DNA of 64,000 nt from Pseudomonas sp. R5-89-07 (GCF_003851685.1 NZ_CP027727.1:2480001-2544000), one strand, 5' to 3'. Shown: positions 17,947-26,913, counted from the stretch's first letter. Program-made: numbers and translations. Notes: generated by a model from the letters alone, not told the origin.

Positions 17947-18489
17947 TCAGGTCTGTTCGTCGTCCCGCAACTGTGCGCTCATCGCATCACAACTGCGCGC
18001 CCAGTCGCTCATCCATTGCGGCATCGGTGGCGAAGTCTCATCCAGGCCCAGCGCTCGCACGAACTCCGCTGGGGGCAGGGTGCCCTTGGTGGAGCGAAAC
18101 AGCCCGCGTATCACCACCACACCGATAACCCGGCCATTGCTGAAAAACCGGTGCTCCATCAGGCTCCACTTGTGGTCCCAGCCGAGCATGCGGGTGTGCA
18201 CTTCGAATACCTCAAACAGCTTCAGCTCGCGGCGAAACTTGCCCCAGGTGTCGCCCACGATCGGCACGGCTTTGTGGCGCAAGGCCACGCGAAAGGCGCC
18301 CGTGCGCAGGACGAAATCCATGCGTGCCACATCCGCCAGGGAGAAATACCGGCCATTGGTAACATGTCGGTTGAGGTCCAGGTCCAGCGGCCACACGCGC
18401 ATGCGCACCACGGTGGTGGCCAGGCCATGGGCCGGTGTGCGCCAGGGGCGACGCAGCAGCATGCGTAACAGTCGAAACCATAAATTCAT
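17947..18489 (-). CDS. Hotdog-fold thioesterase-like protein
   Basis: A 180-residue protein of the 4HBT/acyl-CoA thioesterase-like superfamily. The telling segment is PLDLDLNRHVTNGRYFSLADVARMDF (about residues 33-58): the xDxNxHxTNxxY pattern is the active-site region of the hotdog thioesterase helix. An N-terminal arginine-rich, partly hydrophobic stretch resembles that of THEM6-like members. Substrate is unknown. It stands alone, converging on pvdP and diverging from a GlxA-type regulator with about 108 bp between starts. Nothing links it firmly to pyoverdine, although acyl hydrolysis does occur in that pathway. Confidence 0.75.
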   Translation of the reverse strand: MNLWFRLLRMLLRRPWRTPAHGLATTVVRMRVWPLDLDLNRHVTNGRYFSLADVARMDFVLRTGAFRVALRHKAVPIVGDTWGKFRRELKLFEVFEVHTRMLGWDHKWSLMEHRFFSNGRVIGVVVIRGLFRSTKGTLPPAEFVRALGLDETSPPMPQWMSDWARSCDAMSAQLRDDEQT

Positions 18490-18597
18490 AAGAACGCCAA
18501 TCAGTTGGTCGATGGCGGCACTGTACGGAGGTGAAATCGACTAAGGTAGGTGCGCAAATGACTTATTTCATGCGAAAAGCGCAAGCAGGCTTCTTAA

Positions 18598-19557
18598 ATG
18601 CACATTACCTTGCTTCTGGCTGACCAATGCTCCGCGGCCAACGCCACACTGGCCGTGGAAATGCTCAGCGCAGCCAACCTGTTCGCCGACAAACCGGCCT
18701 TCGAGGTGGTGCTGGCTTCCCTGGACGGCCAGGCGGTCGCGACTTGGGGCGGGCAGCGCCTGCAGGTGCAGTATTCCCTGGCGCAGGTCGTGCGCACCGA
18801 CCTGGTGCTGATCCCCGGTTTTCTGTTTACGTTGAAACAAGCCCTGCCGACGTTTGCTGCTTACGGCCCGTGGCTGCGCGAGCAACACGGGCAAGGCGCG
18901 GTGCTGGCCTCGATGTGCACGGCTGCGTTTTTGCTGGCCGAGTCGGGTCTGTTGCACGGTGCGCGCGCCACCACCCATTGGGCATTTGCCGCGTTGTTCC
19001 GGCGCCGCTATGCCCAGGTCAGCCTGGATGACGCACAGATTCTCTGTGAAGAAAACCGCTTGATCACCTGCGGCGGCGCGACGGCGGCGATGGACCTGAT
19101 GCTGCACCTGATCCGCCGTTTCGGCTCACCGGAGCTGGCGCATACCTGCAGCAAATACTTGCTGATTGATAACGTGCGCACCGAGCAATCGGTGTATGCC
19201 CTGTGGTCGCTACCCAAGAGTCACGGCGACGGCGAAATACTGCGGGTGCAGCATTGGCTGGAGCAGCACTTCGCCCAGCCGGTATTGATCGATGACGTGG
19301 CGCAGCGCTTCGGCTTTGGCGTGCGCAATTTCAAGCGAAGGTTCAAGGAAGCCACCGGCTATACGCCTATCGGTTATCTGCAAACCCTGCGCCTTGAGCG
19401 GGCCAAGCAGATGCTTGAGTCGACCCGTATGACCCTCGACAGCATCACCTACGCTGTCGGTTATGAAGACAGCAACTCGTTTCGGCGCCTGTTCCAGCAA
19501 CGTGTGGGCATGTTGCCCGCGGCGTATCGAAAGAGATTTTTGAGTGCGCTGCCTTGA
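18598..19557 (+). CDS. GlxA-type AraC transcriptional regulator
   Basis: Regulator of 319 residues. An N-terminal DJ-1/PfpI-like domain (about residues 1-170; nucleophile-elbow region SMCTAAFLLAESGLL, then THWAF and TCGGATAAMDL) is joined to a C-terminal AraC pair of helix-turn-helix motifs (VDDVAQRFGFGVRNFKRRFKE-like and ITYAVGYEDSNSFRRLFQQRVG). The start ATG at 18598 has only a weak ribosome site. Target unknown; it could act on the divergent thioesterase gene or on itself. It is a distant paralogue of the regulator at 20984. A terminator follows. Confidence 0.87.
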   Translation: MHITLLLADQCSAANATLAVEMLSAANLFADKPAFEVVLASLDGQAVATWGGQRLQVQYSLAQVVRTDLVLIPGFLFTLKQALPTFAAYGPWLREQHGQGAVLASMCTAAFLLAESGLLHGARATTHWAFAALFRRRYAQVSLDDAQILCEENRLITCGGATAAMDLMLHLIRRFGSPELAHTCSKYLLIDNVRTEQSVYALWSLPKSHGDGEILRVQHWLEQHFAQPVLIDDVAQRFGFGVRNFKRRFKEATGYTPIGYLQTLRLERAKQMLESTRMTLDSITYAVGYEDSNSFRRLFQQRVGMLPAAYRKRFLSALP

Positions 19558-19576
19558 GCGACCTAAATCGAAGACG

Positions 19577-19604
19577 AAAAAAAACCGGCTGATCAGGCCG
19601 GTTT
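19577..19604 (-). terminator. Rho-independent terminator
   Basis: An 8-bp stem (AAACCGGC at 19582-19589 with GCCGGTTT at 19597-19604, 7-base loop). On the minus strand it is followed by eight T, so it ends transcription of the small repeat protein; it may also serve the converging regulator gene. Confidence 0.85.
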
Positions 19605-19628
19605 GGGGTGCCCCTTCAACAGCAGGGG

Positions 19629-19937
19629 TTATACGTGGTTGCTCAGCAGACGATCCGAACCACCTTCAGCCAGGCCACGTTCCTGCAGGCGATCCGCACC
19701 ACCTTCAGCCAGGCCACGTTCCTGCAGACGATCCGCACCGCCTTCAGCCAGGCCACGTTCCTGCAAGCGATCCGCACCGCCTTCAGCCAGGCCGCGTTCC
19801 TGCAGGCGATCCGCACCGCCTTCGGCAACGCGGGTTTCAATCAAACGGTCGGCACCGCCTTCAGCGACTACCGGGTGAGCGAAAGCGTTTGCAGCGAGTA
19901 CCGAGAAAGCAAGGCTAAGCAAGAGTTGGCGTTTCAT
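19629..19937 (-). CDS. Small secreted protein of six 13-residue tandem repeats
   Basis: A 102-residue protein starting at the ATG at 19937. A clear signal peptide (KRQLLLSLAFSVLAANAFA) is followed by six back-to-back copies of a 13-residue unit, consensus AEGGADRLQERGL. The four central copies are identical; the first (AEGGADRLIETRV) and last (AEGGSDRLLSNHV) diverge. The mature protein is about 80 residues of hydrophilic, glycine- and charge-rich sequence with no cysteine. I recognise no domain and assign no function. It has its own strong terminator. A longer in-frame extension to 20135 exists, but it would put the signal peptide in the middle of the protein, so it is rejected. Confidence 0.85.
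   Translation of the reverse strand: MKRQLLLSLAFSVLAANAFAHPVVAEGGADRLIETRVAEGGADRLQERGLAEGGADRLQERGLAEGGADRLQERGLAEGGADRLQERGLAEGGSDRLLSNHV
19632..19865. repeat. Six tandem 39-bp coding repeats
   Basis: The DNA behind the 13-residue protein repeats: 234 bp, period 39 bp, with very high identity in the central copies (for example CCTTCAGCCAGGCCACGTTC recurring every 39 bp). Such an array can expand or contract by slippage or recombination while staying in frame. Confidence 0.92.
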
Positions 19938-20079
19938 GAGAGTGTGCTCCGAGTGTCTTGGTTGGGTGCCGTTTGGCATGGGTTTGATGTTACGCGCCGC
20001 ATTTTTTAAGAGAACTTCATTGCGCTGATGGTGACTATCGATGCCAGCGATGATCCTGTGCGGACCATCACTGCGAGCG

Positions 20080-20802
20080 TCATGGCATCTGCGGCAGATC
20101 ATTGGGGCGCAGGTCAAACACCAGCACCTCGGCATCCTCGCCCTGGCTCAGGCGAAGCTGGCGCTCGTCCCGTACCCGTACGCCGTCGCCTTCCTGCAAG
20201 CGCTGGCCATTGAGTTCAACGCTGCCACGCGCCACATGGACGTAGGCGTAGCGATTCGGCGGCAAGTCCAGTTGCGCGCTTTCGTCGCCGTCGAACAGTC
20301 CGGCATACACCCGCGCATCCTGGCGCACATTCAACGAACCATTGGCTCCGTCCGGCGAGATGATCAACTGCAAGCGCCCGCGTTTCTGGGCCTCGCTGAA
20401 GTGCTCCTGCTGATAGCGCGGCTTGGCCCCGGCTTCGTTGGGCACGATCCAGATTTGCAGGAAGTGCACGCCAAGGCGTTGGCTGTGGTTGAACTCGCTG
20501 TGGGCCACGCCGCTGCCGGCGCTCATCAGTTGTACATCGCCGGGGCGGATCACCGAGCCGGTGCCCAGGGTGTCCTTGTGTTCCAGGGCACCCTCGAGTA
20601 CATACGAGAAGATTTCCATGTCGCGGTGCGGGTGCTGGCCGAAGCCTTTACCGGCGGCGACGCGGTCATCGTTGATCACCAGCAGGTCGGAAAAACCCTG
20701 CTCCTTGGGGTTCCAGTAGTTGGCGAAGGAAAAGGTATGGAATGACTTCAACCAACCGTGATTGGCGGCGCCGCGTTCGGAAGCTTTGCGAAGGGTCAGC
20801 AT
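20080..20802 (-). CDS. Pirin family protein (YhhW-like)
   Basis: Bicupin protein of 240 residues in the pirin/quercetin-2,3-dioxygenase-like family. The metal-site region GFGQHPHRDMEIFSYVLEG (about residues 54-72) and later SGVAHSEFNHS provide the conserved histidines and glutamate; family landmarks SFHTFSFANYW and MSAGSG are intact. Members bind iron or other metals, and some degrade quercetin, but most have no proven substrate. It is divergent from a GlxA-type regulator whose start is about 180 bp away, with an inverted repeat in between, so regulation by that neighbour is plausible. Confidence 0.92.
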   Translation of the reverse strand: MLTLRKASERGAANHGWLKSFHTFSFANYWNPKEQGFSDLLVINDDRVAAGKGFGQHPHRDMEIFSYVLEGALEHKDTLGTGSVIRPGDVQLMSAGSGVAHSEFNHSQRLGVHFLQIWIVPNEAGAKPRYQQEHFSEAQKRGRLQLIISPDGANGSLNVRQDARVYAGLFDGDESAQLDLPPNRYAYVHVARGSVELNGQRLQEGDGVRVRDERQLRLSQGEDAEVLVFDLRPNDLPQMP

Positions 20803-20906
20803 GGTCCAGTCCTCAAGTGAGCGCGGGCTGCGAAATGCAGAGCGCTTGCGTTGAGAAGAAGGTTAATGGTTAACCGATAATTCATTAAGAAGATCAAATT
20901 TGAATA

Positions 20907-20929
20907 ACTGTCACCTGTAGGTTGACAGT
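20907..20929. promoter_or_regulatory. Inverted repeat between pirin and GlxA-type regulator
   Basis: A perfect 7-bp dyad ACTGTCA-N9-TGACAGT with an inner ACCTGTAGGT palindrome. It lies 54 bp before the regulator's ATG at 20984 and about 105 bp from the pirin start. This looks like an operator; the binding protein is not known. Confidence 0.5.
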
Positions 20930-20983
20930 AGCAGGCATGCCATAATGCCCGACGCATTCCTTCCCGATGGACGTTTCCCGCCT

Positions 20984-21934
20984 ATGAAAACCGTGGCCAT
21001 GGCGCTGTTTCCGGACTTCCTGCTGCTCGACATGGCCGGGCCGCTCGAAGTGTTTTCGATTGCCAACCGCTACCTGCCGGCGGCCGACCACTACCGCATC
21101 CTGACCCTCGGCACTGAGCCCGGGCCGTTGCGTGCGTCCAATGGTGTGATGGTCCAGACCGACCTGCTGCTGGACCAGGCCCACACGGCGTACGACTTGC
21201 TACTGGTGCCCGGCGGGCCGGGTGCCTATAACGAATGCCATCCCGCGCTGTTGCCGTGGCTCAATGCAACGGCGCCACTGGCCCGGCGTTTCGGCTCCAT
21301 CTGCACCGGCGCCTTTGTGCTCGGGCATGCCGGCTTGCTGGATGGTCACCGCGTGACCACCCATTGGCATTACACCGAGCGTCTGATCAAGGCGTTCCCC
21401 AACGCCATCGTCGAGACCGATCGCATTTACTTGCAGGACCGGCGCCTGATTACCTCGGGTGGCGTCACGGCCGGTATCGACCTGGCCCTGTCGGTTGTTG
21501 CCCAGGACCATGGCAAGCAAGTGGCGGTGGACGTCGCCAAGGTGCTGTTGGTGGTGATGAAACGCCAGGGTGGCCAGGCCCAGTTCAGCCCGATGACCGC
21601 CGCCGTGGCGCCCCAGGAAACCGCGATCACGCGGGTGCAGCACCATGTGCTGGCCCATCTGGATCAACCCTTTACCATCGAGTCCATGGCCGAGCTGGCC
21701 GGCATGAGTGCGCGCCACTTTGCGCGATTGTTCGCCAAGGAGGTGCAGATGACGCCCATGGCGTTCCTGCAAGGCGCGCGCATCGACCGGGCCCGGCAGT
21801 TGCTGGAAACCACCGACCTGCCGCTCAAGACCGTGGCCTTTCACGCAGGCTTTGGCAGCGTGCGGCATATGCGCTTTCTGTTCAGTGAAAAGCTCGGCCT
21901 GAACCCTACCCAATACCGACAACAGTTCAGTTAA
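20984..21934 (+). CDS. GlxA-type AraC transcriptional regulator
   Basis: Regulator of 316 residues from the ATG at 20984 (MKTVAMALFPDFLLLDMAGP), preferred to an ATG 39 bases upstream because the DJ-1/PfpI fold begins directly there. The N-terminal DJ-1/PfpI-like domain (residues about 1-180) shows GSICTGAFVLGHAGLLDG with the elbow cysteine and VTTHWHYTERL. The AraC HTH pair (about residues 215-310: SMAELAGMSARHFARLFAKE, VAFHAGFGSVRHMRFLFSEK) ends the protein. It is divergent from the pirin gene and is the most likely regulator of it. Confidence 0.88.
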   Translation: MKTVAMALFPDFLLLDMAGPLEVFSIANRYLPAADHYRILTLGTEPGPLRASNGVMVQTDLLLDQAHTAYDLLLVPGGPGAYNECHPALLPWLNATAPLARRFGSICTGAFVLGHAGLLDGHRVTTHWHYTERLIKAFPNAIVETDRIYLQDRRLITSGGVTAGIDLALSVVAQDHGKQVAVDVAKVLLVVMKRQGGQAQFSPMTAAVAPQETAITRVQHHVLAHLDQPFTIESMAELAGMSARHFARLFAKEVQMTPMAFLQGARIDRARQLLETTDLPLKTVAFHAGFGSVRHMRFLFSEKLGLNPTQYRQQFS

Positions 21935-22082
21935 CGACACAATGTCCGTCTGAGGCACCCGATTGTCCGTATCGCTCCCCGTGCCGGTATTGTCCTGTCA
22001 TTGCGAGCTGGCAAGATAACGTCGAGCCCACGGAAAAGGAGCGCAGGCACTCAAGCACGGGTGTTTCAGCGCGGTTACGGAC

Positions 22083-23534
22083 ATGAATGATTCTGCGGCG
22101 GTGAGCTTTGGCCCCTACACCTTTCATCGGCACCAGCGACTGGTCAGCAAGTCAGGCTGGCCGGTGCCGCTGGGGGGGCGTGCGCTGGATATTCTCGCGG
22201 TGCTGCTGGAAGCACCGGGCCAATTCATCAGCAAGGCGACTTTGATCGAGCGGGTCTGGCCCAACAGCATTGTCGAAGATAATAACCTGCGCGTGCACAT
22301 TGCCGCCCTGCGTCGTGCCCTGGACGGGCAACGCTTTATCCTCAATCACCCGCAGCGTGGCTACTGCTTCGCCGCGCCCGAGCAAGACACGTTGCCGACG
22401 TTGCTGCCAGCGCACAACCTGGCTGCGCGGCTCAGCCCGGTGCTCGGTCGCGAAGAGCTGGTCGGCGTGCTGGTGCGGCGCATGGCCGGGCAGCGGCTGC
22501 TGACCCTTACCGGTGTGGCCGGCATCGGCAAGAGTACCCTGGCCCTGGCCCTGGCCGAGCGCCTGTTGCCACGCTATCGCGACGGGGTCTGGTGGGTCGA
22601 CATGACCGGTCTGCAAGGCTTGAGCGAACTGCTCGGCCATCTGGCCACGCTGTTGCAACTGGACCCCGTCGACAGCCTCGATGCGCTGTGCCGCCGATTG
22701 GCCTCGCGCCAGTTGCTGCTGGTACTGGACGGGGCCGATCTGCTGCTCGGTGCCTGCCGCAAGCTGCTGCGCGTCCTGGGTGAACGAGCGCCCGAGATCA
22801 GCGTGTTGATCAGCAGTCGCGAGGCCTTGCTGACCCCTGGCGAATGGCTGGTACGCGTGCCCCGGCTGGGGGTGCCGTCACCGTCGGCATTGGTCGATAT
22901 CCAGCAGGCCATGGCCTGTCCCGCGGTGCAACTGTTCGTGGCAAGGGTGCGCGCCAGCCAGCAAGGGTTTGCGTTGCGGCCCCAGGACCTGGCGCCATTG
23001 CGCGATATCTGTCGGCGCCTGGACGGTATCCCCTTGGCCCTTGAACTGGCGGCCGCCCAGGTCGACGCGCTGGGCATCGGCGGTGTGCACAAGCAACTGC
23101 GCACCGGCTTGCAAGGGCTTACCCGTGGCCGGCGCACGGCGGTGGAACGTCACCGCTCGCTGATCGCCGCGCTGGACTTCAGCTACACACGCCTGAGCCT
23201 GCCGGAGTGCTGGCTGTTTCTGCAGTTGAGCTTGTTCAAAACGGCGGTGACCTTGCCCACCTTGAGCGAAATGGTAGCGGGTACCGAGCTGGAACACGCC
23301 GACCTGTCTTACCTGCTGGCGCGCCTGGTCAACACCTCGCTGCTCGCCATCGAGCCCGGCCTGGGCCCGGTGCGCTATCGCCTGCTCAATTGCGTGCGCA
23401 GCTACGCCCTGGGGCAATTGCGTGACCCGCTTCAAGTCGAACGTTTGCAGCAGGGCTACGAGGATTGCGTGGGGGGTTCTTCAGGCCGGCCGTTTGTCCT
23501 GCAGCTCGTCGAGCAGGCAGCGTGCGCGCAATAG
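22083..23534 (+). CDS. wHTH/NB-ARC ATPase regulator, short paralogue
   Basis: Protein of 483 residues. An OmpR-type winged helix (about 8-100: VPLGGRALDILAVLLEAPGQ, NNLRVHIAALRRALDG, RGYCFAAP) precedes an NB-ARC-like ATPase (Walker A GVAGIGKST near 143; LLLVLDGADLL; GIPLALELAAAQ) and part of the following helical region. It lacks the long TPR-like tail of its neighbour. Its last 18 codons are read through the antisense strand of that neighbour's 3' end, a 54-bp overlap. This suggests a paralogue that lost its sensor tail. Proteins of this type are signal-dependent transcription factors; the signal is unknown. Confidence 0.82.
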   Translation: MNDSAAVSFGPYTFHRHQRLVSKSGWPVPLGGRALDILAVLLEAPGQFISKATLIERVWPNSIVEDNNLRVHIAALRRALDGQRFILNHPQRGYCFAAPEQDTLPTLLPAHNLAARLSPVLGREELVGVLVRRMAGQRLLTLTGVAGIGKSTLALALAERLLPRYRDGVWWVDMTGLQGLSELLGHLATLLQLDPVDSLDALCRRLASRQLLLVLDGADLLLGACRKLLRVLGERAPEISVLISSREALLTPGEWLVRVPRLGVPSPSALVDIQQAMACPAVQLFVARVRASQQGFALRPQDLAPLRDICRRLDGIPLALELAAAQVDALGIGGVHKQLRTGLQGLTRGRRTAVERHRSLIAALDFSYTRLSLPECWLFLQLSLFKTAVTLPTLSEMVAGTELEHADLSYLLARLVNTSLLAIEPGLGPVRYRLLNCVRSYALGQLRDPLQVERLQQGYEDCVGGSSGRPFVLQLVEQAACAQ

Positions 23535-26252
23535 ATCACGGGTGGCGAAGCCTTCGGTGAACTGCGCGTAGACTGCGCCGAGCAACTCCCTGGCCGCCTG
23601 CGGGTGCCCGCGCTGCTGCCACAATTGCGCCAGGTCGCCCGCACAGCGCAGCTCCCAGGCCAGCGCACCTTGCCGGCGCGCCAGGTCAAGGGCTTCGAGC
23701 AGCAGCGTTTCAGCGCCGTGAGCATCACCCTGGAGCATCGCTTGCCCGGCGTACACCCGCAGGATTTCCGGCGCGCACCAGCCCGCCGCGCCACTGCGTG
23801 CCCGTTCGATACCCGGTGCATCGACTTGCTTCATGCCGAAGGTGACCAGGGTGTCCTCGATCAGTCCCAGGCCCTGTAGATCCTTGTCGTCCATGATGCC
23901 GGCGTAGTGCCCGGCCCAGGTCTGGAACAGTTGCACCGAGTGCTTGTGCGATTGCTCCAGCAGCAGGCGTTGCATGGCCTGTGCGTCGTCTTCGGCACCG
24001 TTGTAGCGGGCGATCACCGCACCGGCCAGGGCCAGGGTGTAGCAGATCGATGTGCCGTGGTTGATCTGCAGCGCCAGTTCCAGCGCCTGGCTGGCGGTGC
24101 GCCAGGCGCGTTCAGGAAAACCCTGCAGCCAGAGGATGCGCGCCAGCACGGTCAAGGACGCCACGCTCTGGTCGTATTGCACGCCGACGCCATGGGCGAA
24201 GCGGTTCACGTGGCCGCTGTGACTCATGCGCTGCAGCACCTGCTCGGCCTGCTGTCGGGCCAGGGCCTGATTGCCGGTGTAATGCTGCACCAGGGCGCGC
24301 AAGCGTTGGGCGCTCAGGTCCAGCAGCGGCTCGGTGCGTGGGTCGAGGCGATCGAACTGCAGGCTCTGTTCCAGCGCTTGGCCATAGCGCCCGGCACACA
24401 GGTTCACCGCCATATGCCCGGAGACCGCACGCAACTGGCCGGCCAGGTCCTGGCGCTCTTCGGCCAGGCGTGCGGCACCGACGAATGCGGCAATGGTTTG
24501 GGGCGCAGGGCCCAGGGCGTGGTAAGAGAGGCTGCCCAGGGCCAATTGCAGTTGCAGGGTCAATTGCGCGCAGGGCGCTTCGACCTGGTCGATCAGCGCC
24601 AGCGCCTTGTCCACATAGCCGCCGTGCTCGCGCAGCAACGACAGTTCTTGCCACAGGGGCATCGCACTGACCGTCAGGCGAATCGCCAACAAGTGCCCCG
24701 TGGCGTCGGCAAACCCCCAGTCGAGGGCCGCGCGCACATCTTCGCGCAGCGGTGCGTAGCGCTCGATCCAGGGCAGCGTGGCGATCAGTTCCCAATCGTC
24801 CTCGGCCTGTTCCATCAGGGCCAGGCAGCGTGCCGCGTGCCGTTCGCGCGTGACCTGCAGCTCGCCCGCAAGGCTGAGCTTTTCCAGGGCGTAGGTACGG
24901 GTGATGTCGTGCAGGCGATAGACCATCTCGTCATCGCTGGCATCCACATTCAGCAGCGACTTGGCCACCAGTTGCGTGATCGAGCCGAGCACTTCGGCCG
25001 GGGCGATGTGCTCGCCGGCGATCACGGCCGCCGCGCTGACCAGGCTGAAGCCGCCACGAAACACCGCCAACCTGCGCAGGCAGATCTTTTCGCATTCGGT
25101 AAGCAGGTCAAAACTCCAGTCCAGCGTGGCCCGCAGGGTTTGCTGGCGGGGCAGGGCGCTGCGCCGGCCGCGGGTCAGCAGGCGGAAGTTATCTTCCATT
25201 TGCACCAGCAGCCCGGACAAGCCAAAGCGTTCGATCTGCGCGGCCACCAGCTCGATCGCCAGGGGAATGCCGTCCAGGCGCTGGCAGATATCGATCGCCA
25301 GCGGCAGTTCGGCGTCGTTGAGGGCAAAGCTGTCCTGGTGGGACATGGCTCGCTCGATCAGCAATTGCATGGCCGGGTAGCCCAGGGCCTGGGCGCGGTT
25401 GCCGGTGGCGGGCGGGCAGCTCAGCGGCTCCAGGCGTTGCACCGATTCGCCTTCGGCGCGCAGCGCTTCGCGGCTGGTGGTGAGGATGTGCAGCTGCGGC
25501 GCATGGCGCAGCAGGGTTTCGCTGATCAGGGCGATGTCGTCGAGCAGGTGCTCGCAGTTGTCGATCACCAGCAGCAGCTGGCGTGCCTGCAAGCTGCGGG
25601 CGAAGCTGACCAGGGGCGCGTTCTCGCCAGGGGCCACGCCAAGCAGGGTGGCGAGGTTGGGCAGGATCATCGAGGCGGCACTGAGCGGCGCCAGGTCCAG
25701 CAGGTGAATGCCGTCGCGGTAGTGCCCGATCAGCAGCTCGGCCACGCGCAGGGCGACGGTGGTCTTGCCGATGCCACCGGCACCGGTCAGGGTGATGAAG
25801 CGTTGCTGCGGCAGTTGTTGCACCAGGGCGTCGATCAGTGCCTGGCGGCCGATCATTCGTGTGCGCCGCAGGGGCAGGTTATGGCTCGGCCGTTGTGGAG
25901 CGCCGTCGGTGGGTAGCGTCATCGGTTCGATGCTCAGTGGCGCGACAAAACTGTAGCCGCGCTGGGCGACCGTGACGATATAGCGCTGCCCGGCCTGGCC
26001 GTCGCCCAGGGCCTTGCGCAACGCGGCCATGTGCACCCGCAAGTTGCCGTCTTCCACTACGCTTTTGGGCCACACCCGCGCGATCAGTTCCTGCTTGCTC
26101 ACCACATTGCCGGCGTGCTCGAGCAGGATCAGCAGAATGTCCACCGCGCGTCGCCCCAGGCGCAGCGGGCGACCGGCCTCCAGCACCAGGCGCTCGCGCG
26201 GATGGATGCGGTAGGGGCCGAAGTGCACGGCCTGGTCGCTCAAATCATTCAT
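23481..26252 (-). CDS. wHTH/NB-ARC ATPase regulator with TPR-like C-terminus
   Basis: Large regulator of 923 residues. Order: OmpR-type winged helix (about 10-105: RLGRRAVDILLILLEHAG, GNLRVHMAALRKALGDG, RGYSFVAP), NB-ARC-type ATPase (Walker A GAGGIGKTT near 157, LLLVIDNCEHLLDD, GIPLAIELVAAQ), winged-helix-like linker, then about 450 residues of alanine/leucine-rich helical repeats that look TPR-like. Architecture matches MalT/LuxR-like STAND regulators but with the DNA-binding domain at the front. It converges on its shorter paralogue at 22083. Target genes and ligand unknown. Confidence 0.85.
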   Translation of the reverse strand: MNDLSDQAVHFGPYRIHPRERLVLEAGRPLRLGRRAVDILLILLEHAGNVVSKQELIARVWPKSVVEDGNLRVHMAALRKALGDGQAGQRYIVTVAQRGYSFVAPLSIEPMTLPTDGAPQRPSHNLPLRRTRMIGRQALIDALVQQLPQQRFITLTGAGGIGKTTVALRVAELLIGHYRDGIHLLDLAPLSAASMILPNLATLLGVAPGENAPLVSFARSLQARQLLLVIDNCEHLLDDIALISETLLRHAPQLHILTTSREALRAEGESVQRLEPLSCPPATGNRAQALGYPAMQLLIERAMSHQDSFALNDAELPLAIDICQRLDGIPLAIELVAAQIERFGLSGLLVQMEDNFRLLTRGRRSALPRQQTLRATLDWSFDLLTECEKICLRRLAVFRGGFSLVSAAAVIAGEHIAPAEVLGSITQLVAKSLLNVDASDDEMVYRLHDITRTYALEKLSLAGELQVTRERHAARCLALMEQAEDDWELIATLPWIERYAPLREDVRAALDWGFADATGHLLAIRLTVSAMPLWQELSLLREHGGYVDKALALIDQVEAPCAQLTLQLQLALGSLSYHALGPAPQTIAAFVGAARLAEERQDLAGQLRAVSGHMAVNLCAGRYGQALEQSLQFDRLDPRTEPLLDLSAQRLRALVQHYTGNQALARQQAEQVLQRMSHSGHVNRFAHGVGVQYDQSVASLTVLARILWLQGFPERAWRTASQALELALQINHGTSICYTLALAGAVIARYNGAEDDAQAMQRLLLEQSHKHSVQLFQTWAGHYAGIMDDKDLQGLGLIEDTLVTFGMKQVDAPGIERARSGAAGWCAPEILRVYAGQAMLQGDAHGAETLLLEALDLARRQGALAWELRCAGDLAQLWQQRGHPQAARELLGAVYAQFTEGFATRDLLRARCLLDELQDKRPA

Positions 26253-26310
26253 GGCTGCCCAGGTTCAGGAATAAAGAGTGGGCCAGCATATTCCAGGTGC
26301 GTCCAGACCA

Positions 26311-26709
26311 CTAGGCTGCGATCACCTCGGGTTTGGAGCGCGAGTGGTGGTTTCGCCAGGTCATCGGGTTCACCCCCTCGCTGCGGGTGAACATGTGACA
26401 GAAGTGCGCCTGGTCGCAAAAACCGCACTCCAGACTGATCTGCGTAAGGCTCAGGGACGAGCTGGTGATCAGTTCCTTGGCGCGCAGGATGCGCTGCTGG
26501 CGAATCCATTCCTGGGGCGAGGCTCCGGTGGAACACTTGAAGGCTCGGGAAAAATGGCTGCGCGACAAGGCGCAGGCCTGGGCCAGCTCGGCGATGCTCA
26601 GGCTTTCGCCGAGGTTGGCCAGGATCAGCTGCTTGGCGATACGCTCGCGCCGGGGGCATAGGCCTCCGGTGGCGGATAAACGAGGGGCATATTGCTCGAG
26701 TCGGGCCAT
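26311..26709 (-). CDS. Short AraC-family regulator
   Basis: A 132-residue protein consisting almost only of the AraC DNA-binding domain: first HTH SIAELAQACALSRSHFSRAF, second HTH LTQISLECGFCDQAHFCHMF, and the family end NPMTWR. The ATG at 26709 is the first plausible start; the open frame extends further upstream but shows no sensible domain. No ligand domain is present, so it may act constitutively or with partners. It diverges from the LysR gene at 26914, with about 200 bp between them. Confidence 0.8.
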   Translation of the reverse strand: MARLEQYAPRLSATGGLCPRRERIAKQLILANLGESLSIAELAQACALSRSHFSRAFKCSTGASPQEWIRQQRILRAKELITSSSLSLTQISLECGFCDQAHFCHMFTRSEGVNPMTWRNHHSRSKPEVIAA

Positions 26710-26913
26710 GACAAATATCCGCAGTCGATGGGAGCGTTCCCGGTGAATGGATGCAGTGTAGACGCCGCTTATCTTGTTGCCGGGCCGCCTGGCTGACGAG
26801 TTAATCGTTGTTAATTTCGCCAGGTGAGGGCGCGGAAAAGACAGCACAGGTATGCAATCCCCTGCGTTGCGGGCATGCTTCCCTGACCCCCTGCATACCG
26901 TTTGGATACCGCC

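Noticed and set aside
19632..19865. Regular 39-bp repeats suggesting a CRISPR array
   Set aside because: The repeats are directly tandem with no spacers, keep a reading frame and encode a signal-peptide-bearing protein; no cas genes are near.
23907..25916. 669-codon plus-strand open frame
   Set aside because: Antisense to the large NB-ARC regulator; Gln/Gly/Ala-rich composition typical of a shadow frame.
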